Below, in pieces: positions 12,400 through 21,871 of a stretch of 28,008 nucleotides of DNA. Origin of the DNA: Conidiobolus incongruus B7586 (Eukaryota > Entomophthoromycota > Entomophthoromycetes > Entomophthorales > Conidiobolaceae). Position 1 is the stretch's first letter; each line of letters starts with the position of its first letter. The DNA lies in NCBI GenBank assembly GCA_000697335.1, contig JNEM01011308.1, positions 1 through 28,008 on the forward strand. Reading direction: 5' to 3'. Position numbers and translations under genes: made by a program. The notes under the pieces were generated by a model. That model did no database searches and was not told where the DNA came from. It was given only the letters and a program-made list of their open reading frames with translations.

Positions 12400-13430
12400 C
12401 TAAATAGTAATCATCAAAAGTTTTTTATTTTAGTATTAGTAAAACTTAACTATAAATCCTTTAAAATTATTTAAAATTTATAAGCAGCTTTTAATAATAA
12501 AGTATTATTTAAATTAACAATTTATTGCTAAGTGAATTACTTTAAAACTAAGAGAGAAACTATCTAAAACTTGCTAAAATTTAAAAAAATAACTTCAACT
12601 GTTATTTTTTTTAATTGTAAATAAAATGAAAAAATATATTAAAAAACACTTTTTTATTTTAGTTAAAGAATTATCTAAGTACTTTAATATTAGTTTTACA
12701 AGTATTTTATATATATTAAAGTTTAAACTCAAATTAATAAATAAAAATATAAAATAAATACCTTATAATTTAACTAAAGCTTAAAAAAAAGCTAGAGTAG
12801 TTATTGTTAAACAAAACTTATTAAAATAATACTAGAAGCTTAAACTTTTACAACAAATAATTATAATTGATAAATCTTAAATCTTTATATATTATCCTTT
12901 ATTAAAACACAAATTACAATATTAGATTAAGCTAAATTAACCTCCTTTATAAATTCTTTTAAATAAGTATTTTATTAATAAATGAATATTAATTATTATA
13001 ATAGATTATAATAGTATATACTATTTTTATTTAGTTTTTGAAAGAAAATCAATTAATAGTAAACTTTATATTGTTTTTTTAAATAAAAGTATTTTTAATT
13101 AGTATTCTCAATATAATTTAAAAAAACTTATTATTTTGCATGATAATTATAAAATACATAAATCTAAAGCTGTAAAAAACTTTCTAATTAGAAATAACTA
13201 GAAAAAACTACCACATCTAGTATATTTTTTAGATTATAACTTATGTGATTATAATTGCTTTAAAAAATTAAAAAACCAGCTTATAGGAAAGAGAATTTTT
13301 ATAAGAAAGTTTAATTAGTTTGTGAAATATCAAATTTCAGTCTTTAATAAAAAAAACTATTTTTTAAATATTAGATCTTTGTTAAAAGTATAACAAAAAG
13401 TTATTAATAATAAAAGAAACTATTAAATTT
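12400..13430 (+). mobile_element. Nearly full-length, heavily decayed mariner transposon (DD34D)
   Basis: The whole mariner transposase can be followed on the plus strand despite many stops and at least one frame change. In order: N-terminal helix-turn-helix block with KTKRETI (12,546-12,570; family RFKxGRES); SKYFNISFTSILYIL at about 12,673-12,717 (family AxELGISxGSVxxIL); KKARVVIVKQN; IIIDKS with the first Asp at 12,869; HKLQY; FERKSINSKLYIVFL; ILHDNYKIHKSKAVKNFL with the second Asp at 13,142; and LPHLVYFLDYNLCDYNCF with the third Asp at 13,247, exactly 34 residues between Asp 2 and 3. The changes from the family consensus are mostly G or C to A or T (TGG to TAG, GDES to IDKS, GISxG to NISFT). 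Terminal inverted repeats and target duplications could not be fixed by eye, so the ends are approximate. Confidence 0.88.
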
Positions 13431-14280
13431 ATATTATATATCTATTTTTATATATTATATATTAAAATATTTATTTATTTTGAATCACAAAAAATTCCCA
13501 TTATTAAAAATACAGAGTAATAAATTGAAATTATTATTTTCAAATATAAAAATTTGGTTTAAAATAATAAAATAATTCTTTACAAAAGTTAATAAATATA
13601 ATTATTTTATGAATATCAATTATAATATAAATTTCATTTTATCAAATTCATTAACTATAATAATTAATATAATAATATTAATGCTTAAAAAAATTATAAT
13701 TTGAATATTAAAATACAATATAAAGAATTAAGAATTATAGAAATTTATCTCATATATTTAAATGTTTTGATTAAATTAAAAAATTTTATTCATTTTGAAA
13801 TTTAAGTATATATATTTAAATTTGAAATTTTAATTTTAAAGTATCAATTACTCTATTTACCTCATATTTTGTTAAATATTTATTATTCATTAAATATGAT
13901 AATCTTTGGATAATCTCATAATCCAAAAAATAGATTAGTTTGTATTTGAATATTAAATTAAATTCAATATTTTAAACTTTTAATAATTTAATATTAGGTG
14001 AATTAAATTAATTCAATATATATTTTTTTTAATTTTTATTTAATTATAATTTTTTATTATTTATCAAATTAAATCATTAAAATATATAATTATAAAATAT
14101 TTTTTTAATAAATTATTAGTTGGTAATTCAAATATAAATTATTTATTCATTATCATTATATATAAATTGATTTTTGAATTATTATAAAGTATATAGATGA
14201 TAACCATAGTTAGTATATAAATAATAATCAGTTTTTATTGAATCATAAGTATTGGATTAATAATTAATTAATTTATTTAT
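13431..14280. other. A+T-rich spacer
   Basis: No gene. The right end of the mariner relic must lie near its start. The last 50 bp are probably the 3' untranslated region of the secreted-protein gene at 14,281, with an AATAAA on the minus strand at 14,234-14,239. Confidence 0.6.
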
Positions 14281-14535
14281 TTATATCAAACCAGTGAAAA
14301 TTCCACTAAATAAATCTCCAATAAATGGTACTTTAGTTAATGCATTAGCCACAGAGCCCACGATAGGTCCAGCTATCGGAATTTGGCTAATTAATCCTTG
14401 TTGAGGATTATGTGTATCTAATACCACTGGACCTACTAATAAATTGTTCAATCCGTTAAGTAGAGGATTTGGCAAAGGTGAGCTCACATAAAGTGAAAAC
14501 ATTACAAACAAATTAAATATAATATTTATTTTCAT
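14281..14535 (-). CDS. Short secreted peptide with twin Pro-x-x-Gly tail
   Basis: A single-exon frame of 84 aa, no named family recognised. Residues 1-19 are a strong signal peptide (MKINIIFNLFVMFSLYVSS), with probable cleavage before PLPN. The mature part is only about 65 residues, with a short Leu/Asn-rich segment (PNPLLNGLNNLLVGPVVLD, where GP already appears once) and a tail with modules IPIAGPIVGS and VPFIGDLFSG. Their prolines are 17 residues apart, the same spacing as in the gene at 19,205. The frame ends GIFTGLI. No cysteines occur after the leader, so it is not a disulfide-knotted effector. A TATAAA sits 67 bp upstream. The tail could be a membrane-inserting or self-assembling segment; this is inference from composition only. 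Confidence 0.75.
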   Translation of the reverse strand: MKINIIFNLFVMFSLYVSSPLPNPLLNGLNNLLVGPVVLDTHNPQQGLISQIPIAGPIVGSVANALTKVPFIGDLFSGIFTGLI

Positions 14536-14601
14536 TTTATAAATAATGGGAGAAAAAGTGTTTTATTATTTTATAATCTGTTAATATGGCAAATAGGTAT
14601 A

Positions 14602-14607
14602 TTTATA
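14602..14607 (-). promoter_or_regulatory. Candidate TATA box of the 84-aa secreted peptide gene
   Basis: TATAAA on the minus strand in ATATAAATATACC, 67 bp before the ATG at 14,535. A second TATAAA at 14,570-14,575 is only 35 bp upstream. I prefer the first because it matches the spacing of the other family members. Confidence 0.4.
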
Positions 14608-15164
14608 TTTCAAAATATTATGCTTCAAATTAATTTATTATTAATTTTAAAAGAAAAATTTTTTTTAATTTTTTTTAAAATTTAACTCATGTGTAATAGT
14701 AATTCATTACCATATTTTCTCATTTTTTAAAGCTATAAATTTTTAATTTTAATGCATTTAAATTTTAGCATTTAAAAGATCATCTAATTTGAATTAAAAT
14801 ATTATGAAGATCCCTTATGAAATTTATAAATTCATTTTATTAATTTAATACTTTGAATTTATTTAATTATTCATTATTTAAATTTAAGCTAAAAATTGTG
14901 TTAATAGTGAATTGGGTGTATTTAATACATACTATATCATATCCAAATTTATGGTATATTTTTAACTCTCTATTTTGCGAACTTTGAATTTACTAATTTT
15001 TATTTATAAATTTTTAGAATTAATTTTTAATTTATATATATTGAATCACTTATTATTATTTCTACTAAACATTAAGTTTTATAAAATAAAGTGATATTTA
15101 TTTCGAAATGGATATCACAATTATATTATATTTCTTTTGATGAACATTGAATTTTATTTGGTTA
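14608..15164. other. A+T-rich spacer
   Basis: I see nothing that can be supported as a gene, repeat or RNA in this stretch. Confidence 0.6.
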
Positions 15165-15415
15165 TGATATAGTAGTTTCTCTATGGGCATTATGGATTGT
15201 GTAATGTGAGGGGAATGGCCATTGTTGTTAACTAATAGTAAGTAAGAGTATTTTGGGGTTTATTGGCTAAAGTGGTGTTTAGATTTAGTCATCAGGACTG
15301 CTCAATATTACAATATATGTCGCAAGTAATGGTCAATCAAGGTAAAGGCTCCTTATAGAATAGAAGCCGGAGGTTAAAAATGGTGGCAAGGGTAGCACTT
15401 TGGGACCTCACAATA
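15165..15415 (+). other. G-rich island closed by a short inverted repeat
   Basis: About 250 bp whose composition breaks sharply with the surrounding A/T. The plus strand is much richer in G than C (for example GTGAGGGGAATGGCC, GCCGGAGG, GGTGGCAAGGGTAGC). GTGAGG near 15,207 and CCTCAC near 15,407 are inverted copies about 200 bp apart, close to the edges of the island. One plus-strand frame stays open for more than 40 codons (about 15,247-15,354) and includes VFWGLLAKVVFRFSHQDC, with no start codon. It could be a structured non-coding RNA, a small non-autonomous transposon, or a gene remnant. I could not match it to SRP, RNase P/MRP, spliceosomal or rRNA signatures. Confidence 0.4.
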
Positions 15416-17313
15416 TAAAGATAAATCTATATAATATCTGTATAAAAGGTATTCTAATATTTGAATAATATTTTAACTTTTTAAACAAAATATGTTAGAC
15501 TATATAATGAAAATCTAATTAGTTAAAACAGATTTGGAGTTCAAATTATCTTGAGAGAATCTTTTATTCATTTATTATATTTGAAAAACTCATATATATT
15601 ATGATTATAAATTTAATTTAATTTAATTTATTATAAAACATAAAATTGTTAATTAAGAGAGTACATATATAACCAATATCAATTTCTTTGGGAACTATTT
15701 GTATTGTTACTTATAATATTAGCAATTATATAGAATATTATATATATATTATTTATTAACTTTAAGATAATAAATTTTGGATTTGAATTAATAAATTATA
15801 TATTCATTTAATTATTAATATAATTACTTTGATAATTATATTAAAAATAAGGTCCTAGAGTGTTATTTAAACAGATTAAATTTATATTTAATAATAATTG
15901 ATAAATTAAAAATTAAGTGTGAATATAATTAGATTTTGGTTTAAAAAAATATGGTTTTTACCATGTTATTTAATTATTATATTAAATACTATTGAATATT
16001 GATTAAGATCTCAGAATCCCTATTTTTGATTATCTAATATTTTGATATAATTTAAAATAAATTATAAATCATCAGTAATTAAATATATTTTATCAATTCT
16101 AGATTATATATTATATATAATATAATTACCTTAAAATATCCTATTTCAATAAAATTATCATAAAAGTCTCCTAATATCCTTAGATAAAAGAATTAAAAAT
16201 TGGAATATTACCTAGTTAATTACAAAGTTTTCACCTCAGCCAGCAGAATAAAGGGTAAAAAACAAGTAAAAAAGGTCCTAGTGATCTTTAAGCTTAAGAT
16301 TAGCCTAAACTGATCTATTTATTCTGTTTATTATATAATATATAATAGCTTAGATTTATATTCCTAAGGTTAGGATTTGGATTAGGATTGTAATTTTGAG
16401 CTGGTATTGGATTAATTTTAAATTTAATTATAATTTCAAATAGAATTTAAATGGATACTTTAATTCCCAAACTTAATATTAAATGAGTTAAAATAGTCAT
16501 TAGTCCTCTAAATACACTCAAAGCAACTAGAGATATTAAAATCTTTATATCAGTAGTTAGTGAAAACTATATGATAAAATAGATATATAGTTGATAATAA
16601 TTTATTGTCATTAAATTTATATAAAATATCTAACAAAGATAAGCAACCAATTTGACTATCAATTCATAGTATTCATAACCTATTTTGGATCATATATAAT
16701 ATAAACTTTAGTTAAAGAATTATTAAATCAAAAAAAATATTATTTTTAAAAAACTAATTATCAATTAAAATATTTGAATAAAACTAAAATAATATTATTA
16801 TTATTTTTCTCAATTTATAATTCATTCAGTACTATAATCAATATTATTTGAGTTTTACAGTATATTGTAATTATTATCAAAGTTTCAAAACTTTAAGAAA
16901 TCTTATTAGTATTATACTATTAATTAAAATGTTTAATTTAATTTTTTTAAATTATATACATTTACCATAATTATTATCTTGATAATAAAATAATAATCAA
17001 TAATATTCATTATTTTGGAAAATTTAACACTAAATATATTAACACAAGATTCAAATTATTATTTTCAAAGTGATTTTCTTTTAATCACATTTAAAATATA
17101 AATTATATTAAGGCATTCGTTATTAATATTACATTCAATGATATTCAATAGTAATATAATATCTGTATTCATAAATTAGAATTATATTTTAGTTGATATT
17201 TCATATTTTTGATAAGAATAAAATACACAATATGTTAAAATTATATTTTAACATTATAGGATTAAATTTTAATGAATTTCAAATTAGTTGTAAATAATTG
17301 AAAATTTTGATTA

Positions 17314-17348
<35 letters not shown>

Positions 17349-19124
17349 CATTATAGAGTAAAAAATATAACTAACTAATAAAATTTAATGAATATCCTGA
17401 TAGTTTGATTATTTGATTTAATATTTAAACAGTCAAGAAATTTAAAAACAATTGATAAATTCAATACATTACAATATAAGAAAACAGATAAATTGTACTG
17501 AATATAAATATATCATGGATATTCAATTGTATCCATATAGGATGATATATATTGCGGACAAAGTGGGATAAGTTCATTTGTATTTTATACCAGTATTAGT
17601 TTTTGTATATATTTTTTTGAATCAATTGATATAATTAAATTTTTAAATTTAATTTAATATTTATTGTTAAATAACCTGTATTATACCAATTTCTTGAATT
17701 ATTTTCAATTCAATTTTTTTATCTATTTTTAATGAACTGTCCTGATAGATTTTAGCCTAATATTTTTATAAATTTTCTATTTTATAATTTTATTGATACA
17801 CTTAATCAAATATCTAACTATAATAATATTATATATTTATATTCAAATTATCGGCTGAAAATATTAAGTTCAATATCTTTAATCTTTTCTAATTAAAATT
17901 AAAATGTATATTTAGCAATATATATACATAGATAATCATACTGCTAAATAAAATCAATATTATAAGCTCATCAAGATTATCAGGAATCACAATGACTTAT
18001 TCATAAACTCATTCACTAAATAAGATTTTTTAGAAAAAACTTGAAAACATTTGATCTATCCAATATGATTGATTAATTAATTCAATAACTGAAATTAAAA
18101 ATATTTTTAAAAGATAATTTAGTCTCAATAACCTAATCTAAATTAATTTTCAAGTTTTATAAATATAGTTGTATAGTAAGAAAATATAATATATCAATCC
18201 ATTGTGAAAAGCAGTCGATGTTTTATATCAAACTACTTAATAGAAGCTATTTGAGCTGTAGTGGATATATCTAATGAACAACTTAAAGTTATCAAAGAAA
18301 ATTAATATTTTTTAATAATATTGAAACATTAAAAATTCATGGCAATTCAATTAAATTTTCTATTTAACTAATAAAAGCATAAGTATTTTTATTATCAAGT
18401 AATAACAGTGATTATTAAAATATATTAAAATTTCTTCAAAGATTTATAATCTTAATAATCTTTTAAAATTAATGGAGTTGGATAATTTTAAAATATAAAT
18501 TATGCTAAAGTCAACGTCATTATTGGCATGTGTTTTATTTGATTTTTCAAATTTGAGTCAATTAATCATATGATTTGATATCAAATTGGTTTGTTTAAAG
18601 CATAAAAATGCTAAAATTGAATGCTATATTAATTTTAAGGTATGGGAATATTAGATAACAGTTAAGTGTATGGATGTGGTATATCATTTAATGTCAAAAA
18701 ATATATACTTTAATGTAAAAAATCTATATATTCCATTTCCACAATAATTCATTTTAATATCCAATCCATAAATTTAAAAATTTCAAATTTCTATTTCGGT
18801 AAATTAATCAAAAGAAAACCCCATTTGGAATCCTGCATTCAGGAAAACAGTATAACATTTTGCAGATTTCAAAAAATAAAAGCTCAAACTTGTATTCACA
18901 CCCTAAATATTTATGAAAATCCATTAATTTGATACTTAAATAAAGAATAGCAATTAGATAAATTACTAATTTAAATTTAAAAAAATTTAGAATTTAACAT
19001 GAATTTAAGGGTAGATCAAATTAAGTCATTGTTAAATTTGATACAAAAATGCAGTATTGAAAATGTTATTAGTGAAACTATTTGGTGATCTATTAATTTA
19101 AGTTAATTAACTTTTCCAGATTCA
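15416..19124. other. 3.7 kb A+T-rich desert
   Basis: No supported gene. It contains an ATT microsatellite at 17,316-17,346, a G+C-richer patch at about 16,230-16,410, and short Met-started leader-like stubs at 18,502-18,573 (MLKSTSLLACVLFDFSNLSQ) and near 18,611 (MLKLNAILIL) on the plus strand. None extends into a convincing protein. Confidence 0.65.
17316..17346 (+). repeat. (ATT)10 microsatellite
   Basis: Uninterrupted ATT run of 31 bp, same motif and strand sense as the longer tract at 4,795. Confidence 0.95.
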
Positions 19125-19130
19125 TATAAA
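19125..19130 (+). promoter_or_regulatory. Candidate TATA box of the 111-aa secreted-protein gene
   Basis: TATAAA within TTCATATAAAACTACTGG, 80 bp from its first base to the ATG at 19,205. The local sequence is less A/T-dominated than usual here, which makes the box stand out. Confidence 0.5.
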
Positions 19131-19204
19131 ACTACTGGTACTGTCAATCAAATGTGAGTTCGTCATTGTTAGCTATTTTGAACCATTCAAATATTAATTA
19201 GAAT

Positions 19205-19540
19205 ATGAAATTAAATATTATATATTTAATAAATATACTACAATTGCATTGTTACATTATCAATCAATCCAATGTTGATGATTTCAACAATTTGAACTCG
19301 TATTTGAACTATTTAAATTATATGGGTATTAATGTGAATCAAGTATTGAATAATGGCACTTTGAAGGATCAAGACTATCGTCAGTGGTTACAGCTGCAGG
19401 AACTTGCGAAGAAGCAGCACTTCCAACCTGGATTGGGCCTACTTAGCTCACTGCCTGTGGTTGGTAAAATTACCAAGCCTTTGGGTTCGGTTTTCTCGGG
19501 ATTGCCAATAGTTGGTCCGTTACTCCAACAATTGTTATAA
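19205..19540 (+). CDS. Secreted protein with twin Pro-x-x-Gly tail
   Basis: A single-exon frame of 111 aa, no named family recognised. It starts MKLNIIYLINILQLHCYIIN, a signal-peptide-like leader although with a weaker cleavage site than its relatives. Residues 22-75 are Asn-, Tyr- and Gln-rich and probably helical (NNLNSYLNYLNYMGINVNQV, WLQLQELAKKQ), with one N-glycosylation-type sequon (NGT, about residue 50). The tail has modules LPVVGKITKP and LPIVGPLLQQ, prolines 17 residues apart as in the gene at 14,281, and ends QQLL. G+C rises along the gene, the third quarter being clearly coding-like (CAGTGGTTACAGCTGCAGG). A TATAAA lies upstream and an AATAAA 92 bp downstream. It is the family member closest to the housekeeping block and the only one on the plus strand. 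Confidence 0.78.
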   Translation: MKLNIIYLINILQLHCYIINQSNVDDFNNLNSYLNYLNYMGINVNQVLNNGTLKDQDYRQWLQLQELAKKQHFQPGLGLLSSLPVVGKITKPLGSVFSGLPIVGPLLQQLL

Positions 19541-19631
19541 TTTATAATGATTGACCAAATAGTACTCAATATTGTTTGTTTATATATATATGACATTTTG
19601 TTGAAATATATACCTACTATAAAAAATATAC

Positions 19632-19637
19632 AATAAA
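19632..19637 (+). terminator. Candidate polyadenylation signal AATAAA
   Basis: AATAAA in ATACAATAAAATG, 92 bp past the stop codon of the 111-aa secreted-protein gene. Placement fits a 3' untranslated region; chance occurrence is possible. Confidence 0.4.
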
Positions 19638-19706
19638 ATGTATTAAATTATATTGATTTGATTTGAAAATTATTATATTCATCTAAAAATTAACTATATA
19701 AAGTAT

Positions 19707-20040
19707 TGTCACTGGCCGGAGGACCCGTTCGTCTTTAACAATTCAATTCATTCGAGAACCCTGTCACAGATCCACCTGCAACGTGACCACAAAATACATC
19801 CGAGCAATGCAATCAATCGTCACATCCGACGTGCCGCTCGTACGCTGGGAAGACACGTCAAACAAACTATAAATATGCCGACTTCAACCAAGCTGTCACG
19901 TCGGTCCTCTTCCCAGGGTACAGCCCAATAATCCAAGTTAAAAAATAAATTACCCCTTTTATATCACCAAACAGGCGCAGCCCCGGAAGACGACTATTTA
20001 CTCAAAAGTAATCAGACACTTGACTTTCCAGCCAGTGTCA
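19707..20040. mobile_element. Solo LTR of an LTR retrotransposon (probably Ty3-like)
   Basis: A 334-bp G+C-rich block with sharp edges in A/T DNA. It starts TGTCACTGGC and ends GCCAGTGTCA, giving TG...CA ends with a 10-bp inverted repeat matching at 9 positions. It is flanked by GTAT on both sides (19,703-19,706 and 20,041-20,044), a 4-bp target duplication. A TATAAATA promoter-type box lies at 19,868-19,875. No internal region or second LTR is present, so this is a solo LTR left by recombination. The family assignment rests on the ends only. Its G+C-rich composition suggests it is younger than the A/T-decayed mariner relics. A non-autonomous DNA element with short inverted ends is the alternative. 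Confidence 0.7.
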
Positions 20041-20044
20041 GTAT

Positions 20045-20674
20045 TTATTAATAATAAAACAATTAAATAAATTGAAATAATGATAAATAATTAGTTATTG
20101 TAATATATTGAAAATTAATTGAAATCCGAATTAATAATGAATCAATTGATATTAAATTAATAAAAATATATGATATATTTCTAAAATCAATTAAATTAAT
20201 TTTTATATTGAATAAATTATAATTTTATTTTACATTTTCAAATTTTAATGTTTAGTAATATTCACTCAAATACAAAATTATAAATATAATAAAATTAACG
20301 AATATCTGAATATCCATATAAAAATGTTGAATTCTACATGATTATTAATTATAGATTAATAATTCTATCATCCAATCTAATCATCAAAATTATTGCAAAT
20401 TAATTTAATTGATATTTTAATCAATTTAAATTGGAGAGATTTACTACAAGTTTAATAGCTATTGATTTGATTTAATCTTTAAAAATTTTAGTATATTTTA
20501 TTTTAAAATAATGACATTTATTACATAATTGTTCAAAAACAAAAACATTCCAAATAAAAAAAATTAATCAAAATTTTGATAAAATTTATAAAAACATTAA
20601 AAAATTAACAAGGTTAATAATAACATTAATTACTATAAAGTTTGATAATATTAACCATTCATAAATATACTGAA
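20045..20674. other. A+T-rich spacer between the solo LTR and DCTN5
   Basis: No gene. The right part is presumably the 3' untranslated region of the dynactin gene on the minus strand. This spacer marks the border between the gene desert on the left and the compact gene block on the right. Confidence 0.6.
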
Positions 20675-21490
20675 TTAACTTCTTCTAACATACTTCATAT
20701 ACTGTTCTTTAGATCTAGCTTCGACTATATCGGCATGGAAATCCCCTAATTGTCCAATTTGTCTCCCTAATTATCATAATTAATATAAAATAATAAATGA
20801 TTTAAATACAAAATACCTGGATTGCCAGAGTAAATAGAGTAAGGAGCAACTACCGTATTGGGAGGGATTACAGTATTATCTTCAATCACACAGCAATCTT
20901 TAAGGAATGAAAACCTTCCCTAAACCAATATTAATTCCAATATTATTAATATACTAGTTTTATGACTTACAATTACACAATTTTTCCCAATTGTTACGAA
21001 ACTACCTATCATAGCAGCGGAGATGACGGATCCTTCACCAATAGTGACGAAATCGCCAATTTTAATTTGATAGTAAGAAAATATTCTAAACTTTAGTCAA
21101 TAACAAATAGTATGATATACGATGGAATTTACCCCTTATAGAATTTATAAGGAGGTCTTAAAATAATATTCTTATTGAGGTAGCAATATCTGCCTAATAT
21201 AATACTTAGTTTATCCTGACCTTTCTTTTTTAAATCACCCCTTATAATACAACCACCTTCTATGATATCCTAAATTCAAATTAATATTATGGAATGTGGG
21301 GTATTTTGAATCTTAGGGTTACTTTCCCTCCTAGCATAATGTTTTCAGCACCGTAAATGTGAGAAGAGTTGTGAACTCGTATTCCTGTAGGCTATCAAAT
21401 ATTAATATGAAATCATTAGATGAATAAGTTGGGAATTGTTACAGTTTCAACAACGTCTTCTTTATTATAATAAACAATAGGTAATTCCAT
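20675..21490 (-). CDS. DCTN5: Dynactin subunit 5 (p25), left-handed beta-helix protein
   Basis: Subunit of the pointed-end complex of dynactin, the dynein cofactor, where p25 helps bind cargo such as early endosomes. Six exons by hand (minus strand): 21490-21443, 21391-21323, 21269-21133, 21085-20971, 20919-20817, 20766-20675, giving 187 aa (human p25 is 182). The five introns are 47-53 nt, GT-AG. It begins [16 protein letters not shown], matching the family start MELxxLLYNKxxYIET. Hexapeptide-repeat turns follow: [100 protein letters not shown]. The motifs CIIRGDL, IGKNCVIGR, LKDCC, DNTV and PP-TVV agree with animal p25, so all junctions are well supported. The C-terminus (QYMKYVRRS) is short. 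Nothing looks broken. Confidence 0.93.
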
Positions 21491-21760
21491 TATTTAGTTA
21501 TATTTATTGAATTAATTATTTCAATATTTTTAAAATAAATAATTAATTTTGAACTTTCTTTAATTAATTAATTAATTATATGAATAGTAGTCCATTTAGA
21601 TTAAGTATTTAATTTTTATTAAAATAAAAATAAAATTATGGGAATAAAAATTTGAAAAAAAAATATAGTAAAAAATTATTATATATAAATTTAATAAAAT
21701 TGAAAATATATTTAAAGTGAGATATTTTAAAAAAAAATAAAAATGAAAAAAAGTTATTTG

Positions 21761-21765
21761 AAAAA
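21761..21765 (-). terminator. RNA polymerase III terminator of tRNA-Leu
   Basis: Five T on the minus strand, 23 nt past the 3' end of the tRNA. It is the first run of at least five T downstream and fits a Pol III stop; longer T runs follow at 21,745-21,752 and beyond. Confidence 0.6.
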
Positions 21766-21788
21766 TTAATAAACTGTACTTGGACGAA

Positions 21789-21871
21789 TGACAACGATGA
21801 GATTCGAACTCATGCCTCTTACGAGACCGCAACTTGAGTGCGGCGCCTTAGACCAACTCGGCCACATTGCC
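21789..21871 (-). tRNA. tRNA-Leu (anticodon CAA)
   Basis: An 83-nt class II tRNA without intron. The acceptor stem GGCAATG pairs with CGTTGTC (two G-U pairs) with discriminator A. The D arm has GCCGAGTTGGTCTAAGGC, including the A box. The anticodon arm CCGCA-CTCAAGT-TGCGG has anticodon CAA, reading TTG. A long variable arm (CTCGTAAGAG) follows, then the T arm ATGAG-TTCGAATC-TCAT with the B box. The long variable arm and A73 are leucine identity features. CCA is not encoded. It lies between DCTN5 and uL1m on the same strand. Confidence 0.96.

Noticed and set aside
15165-15415. SRP RNA hypothesis for the G-rich island
   Set aside because: TGTAAT and a closing stem are reminiscent, but the helix 8 core motif and a terminal T run were not found.
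16361-16392. Telomere-like GGTTAGGATTTGGATTAGGATT
   Set aside because: Too short and imperfect to call an interstitial telomere; only two approximate units and the true telomere repeat of this organism is unknown.
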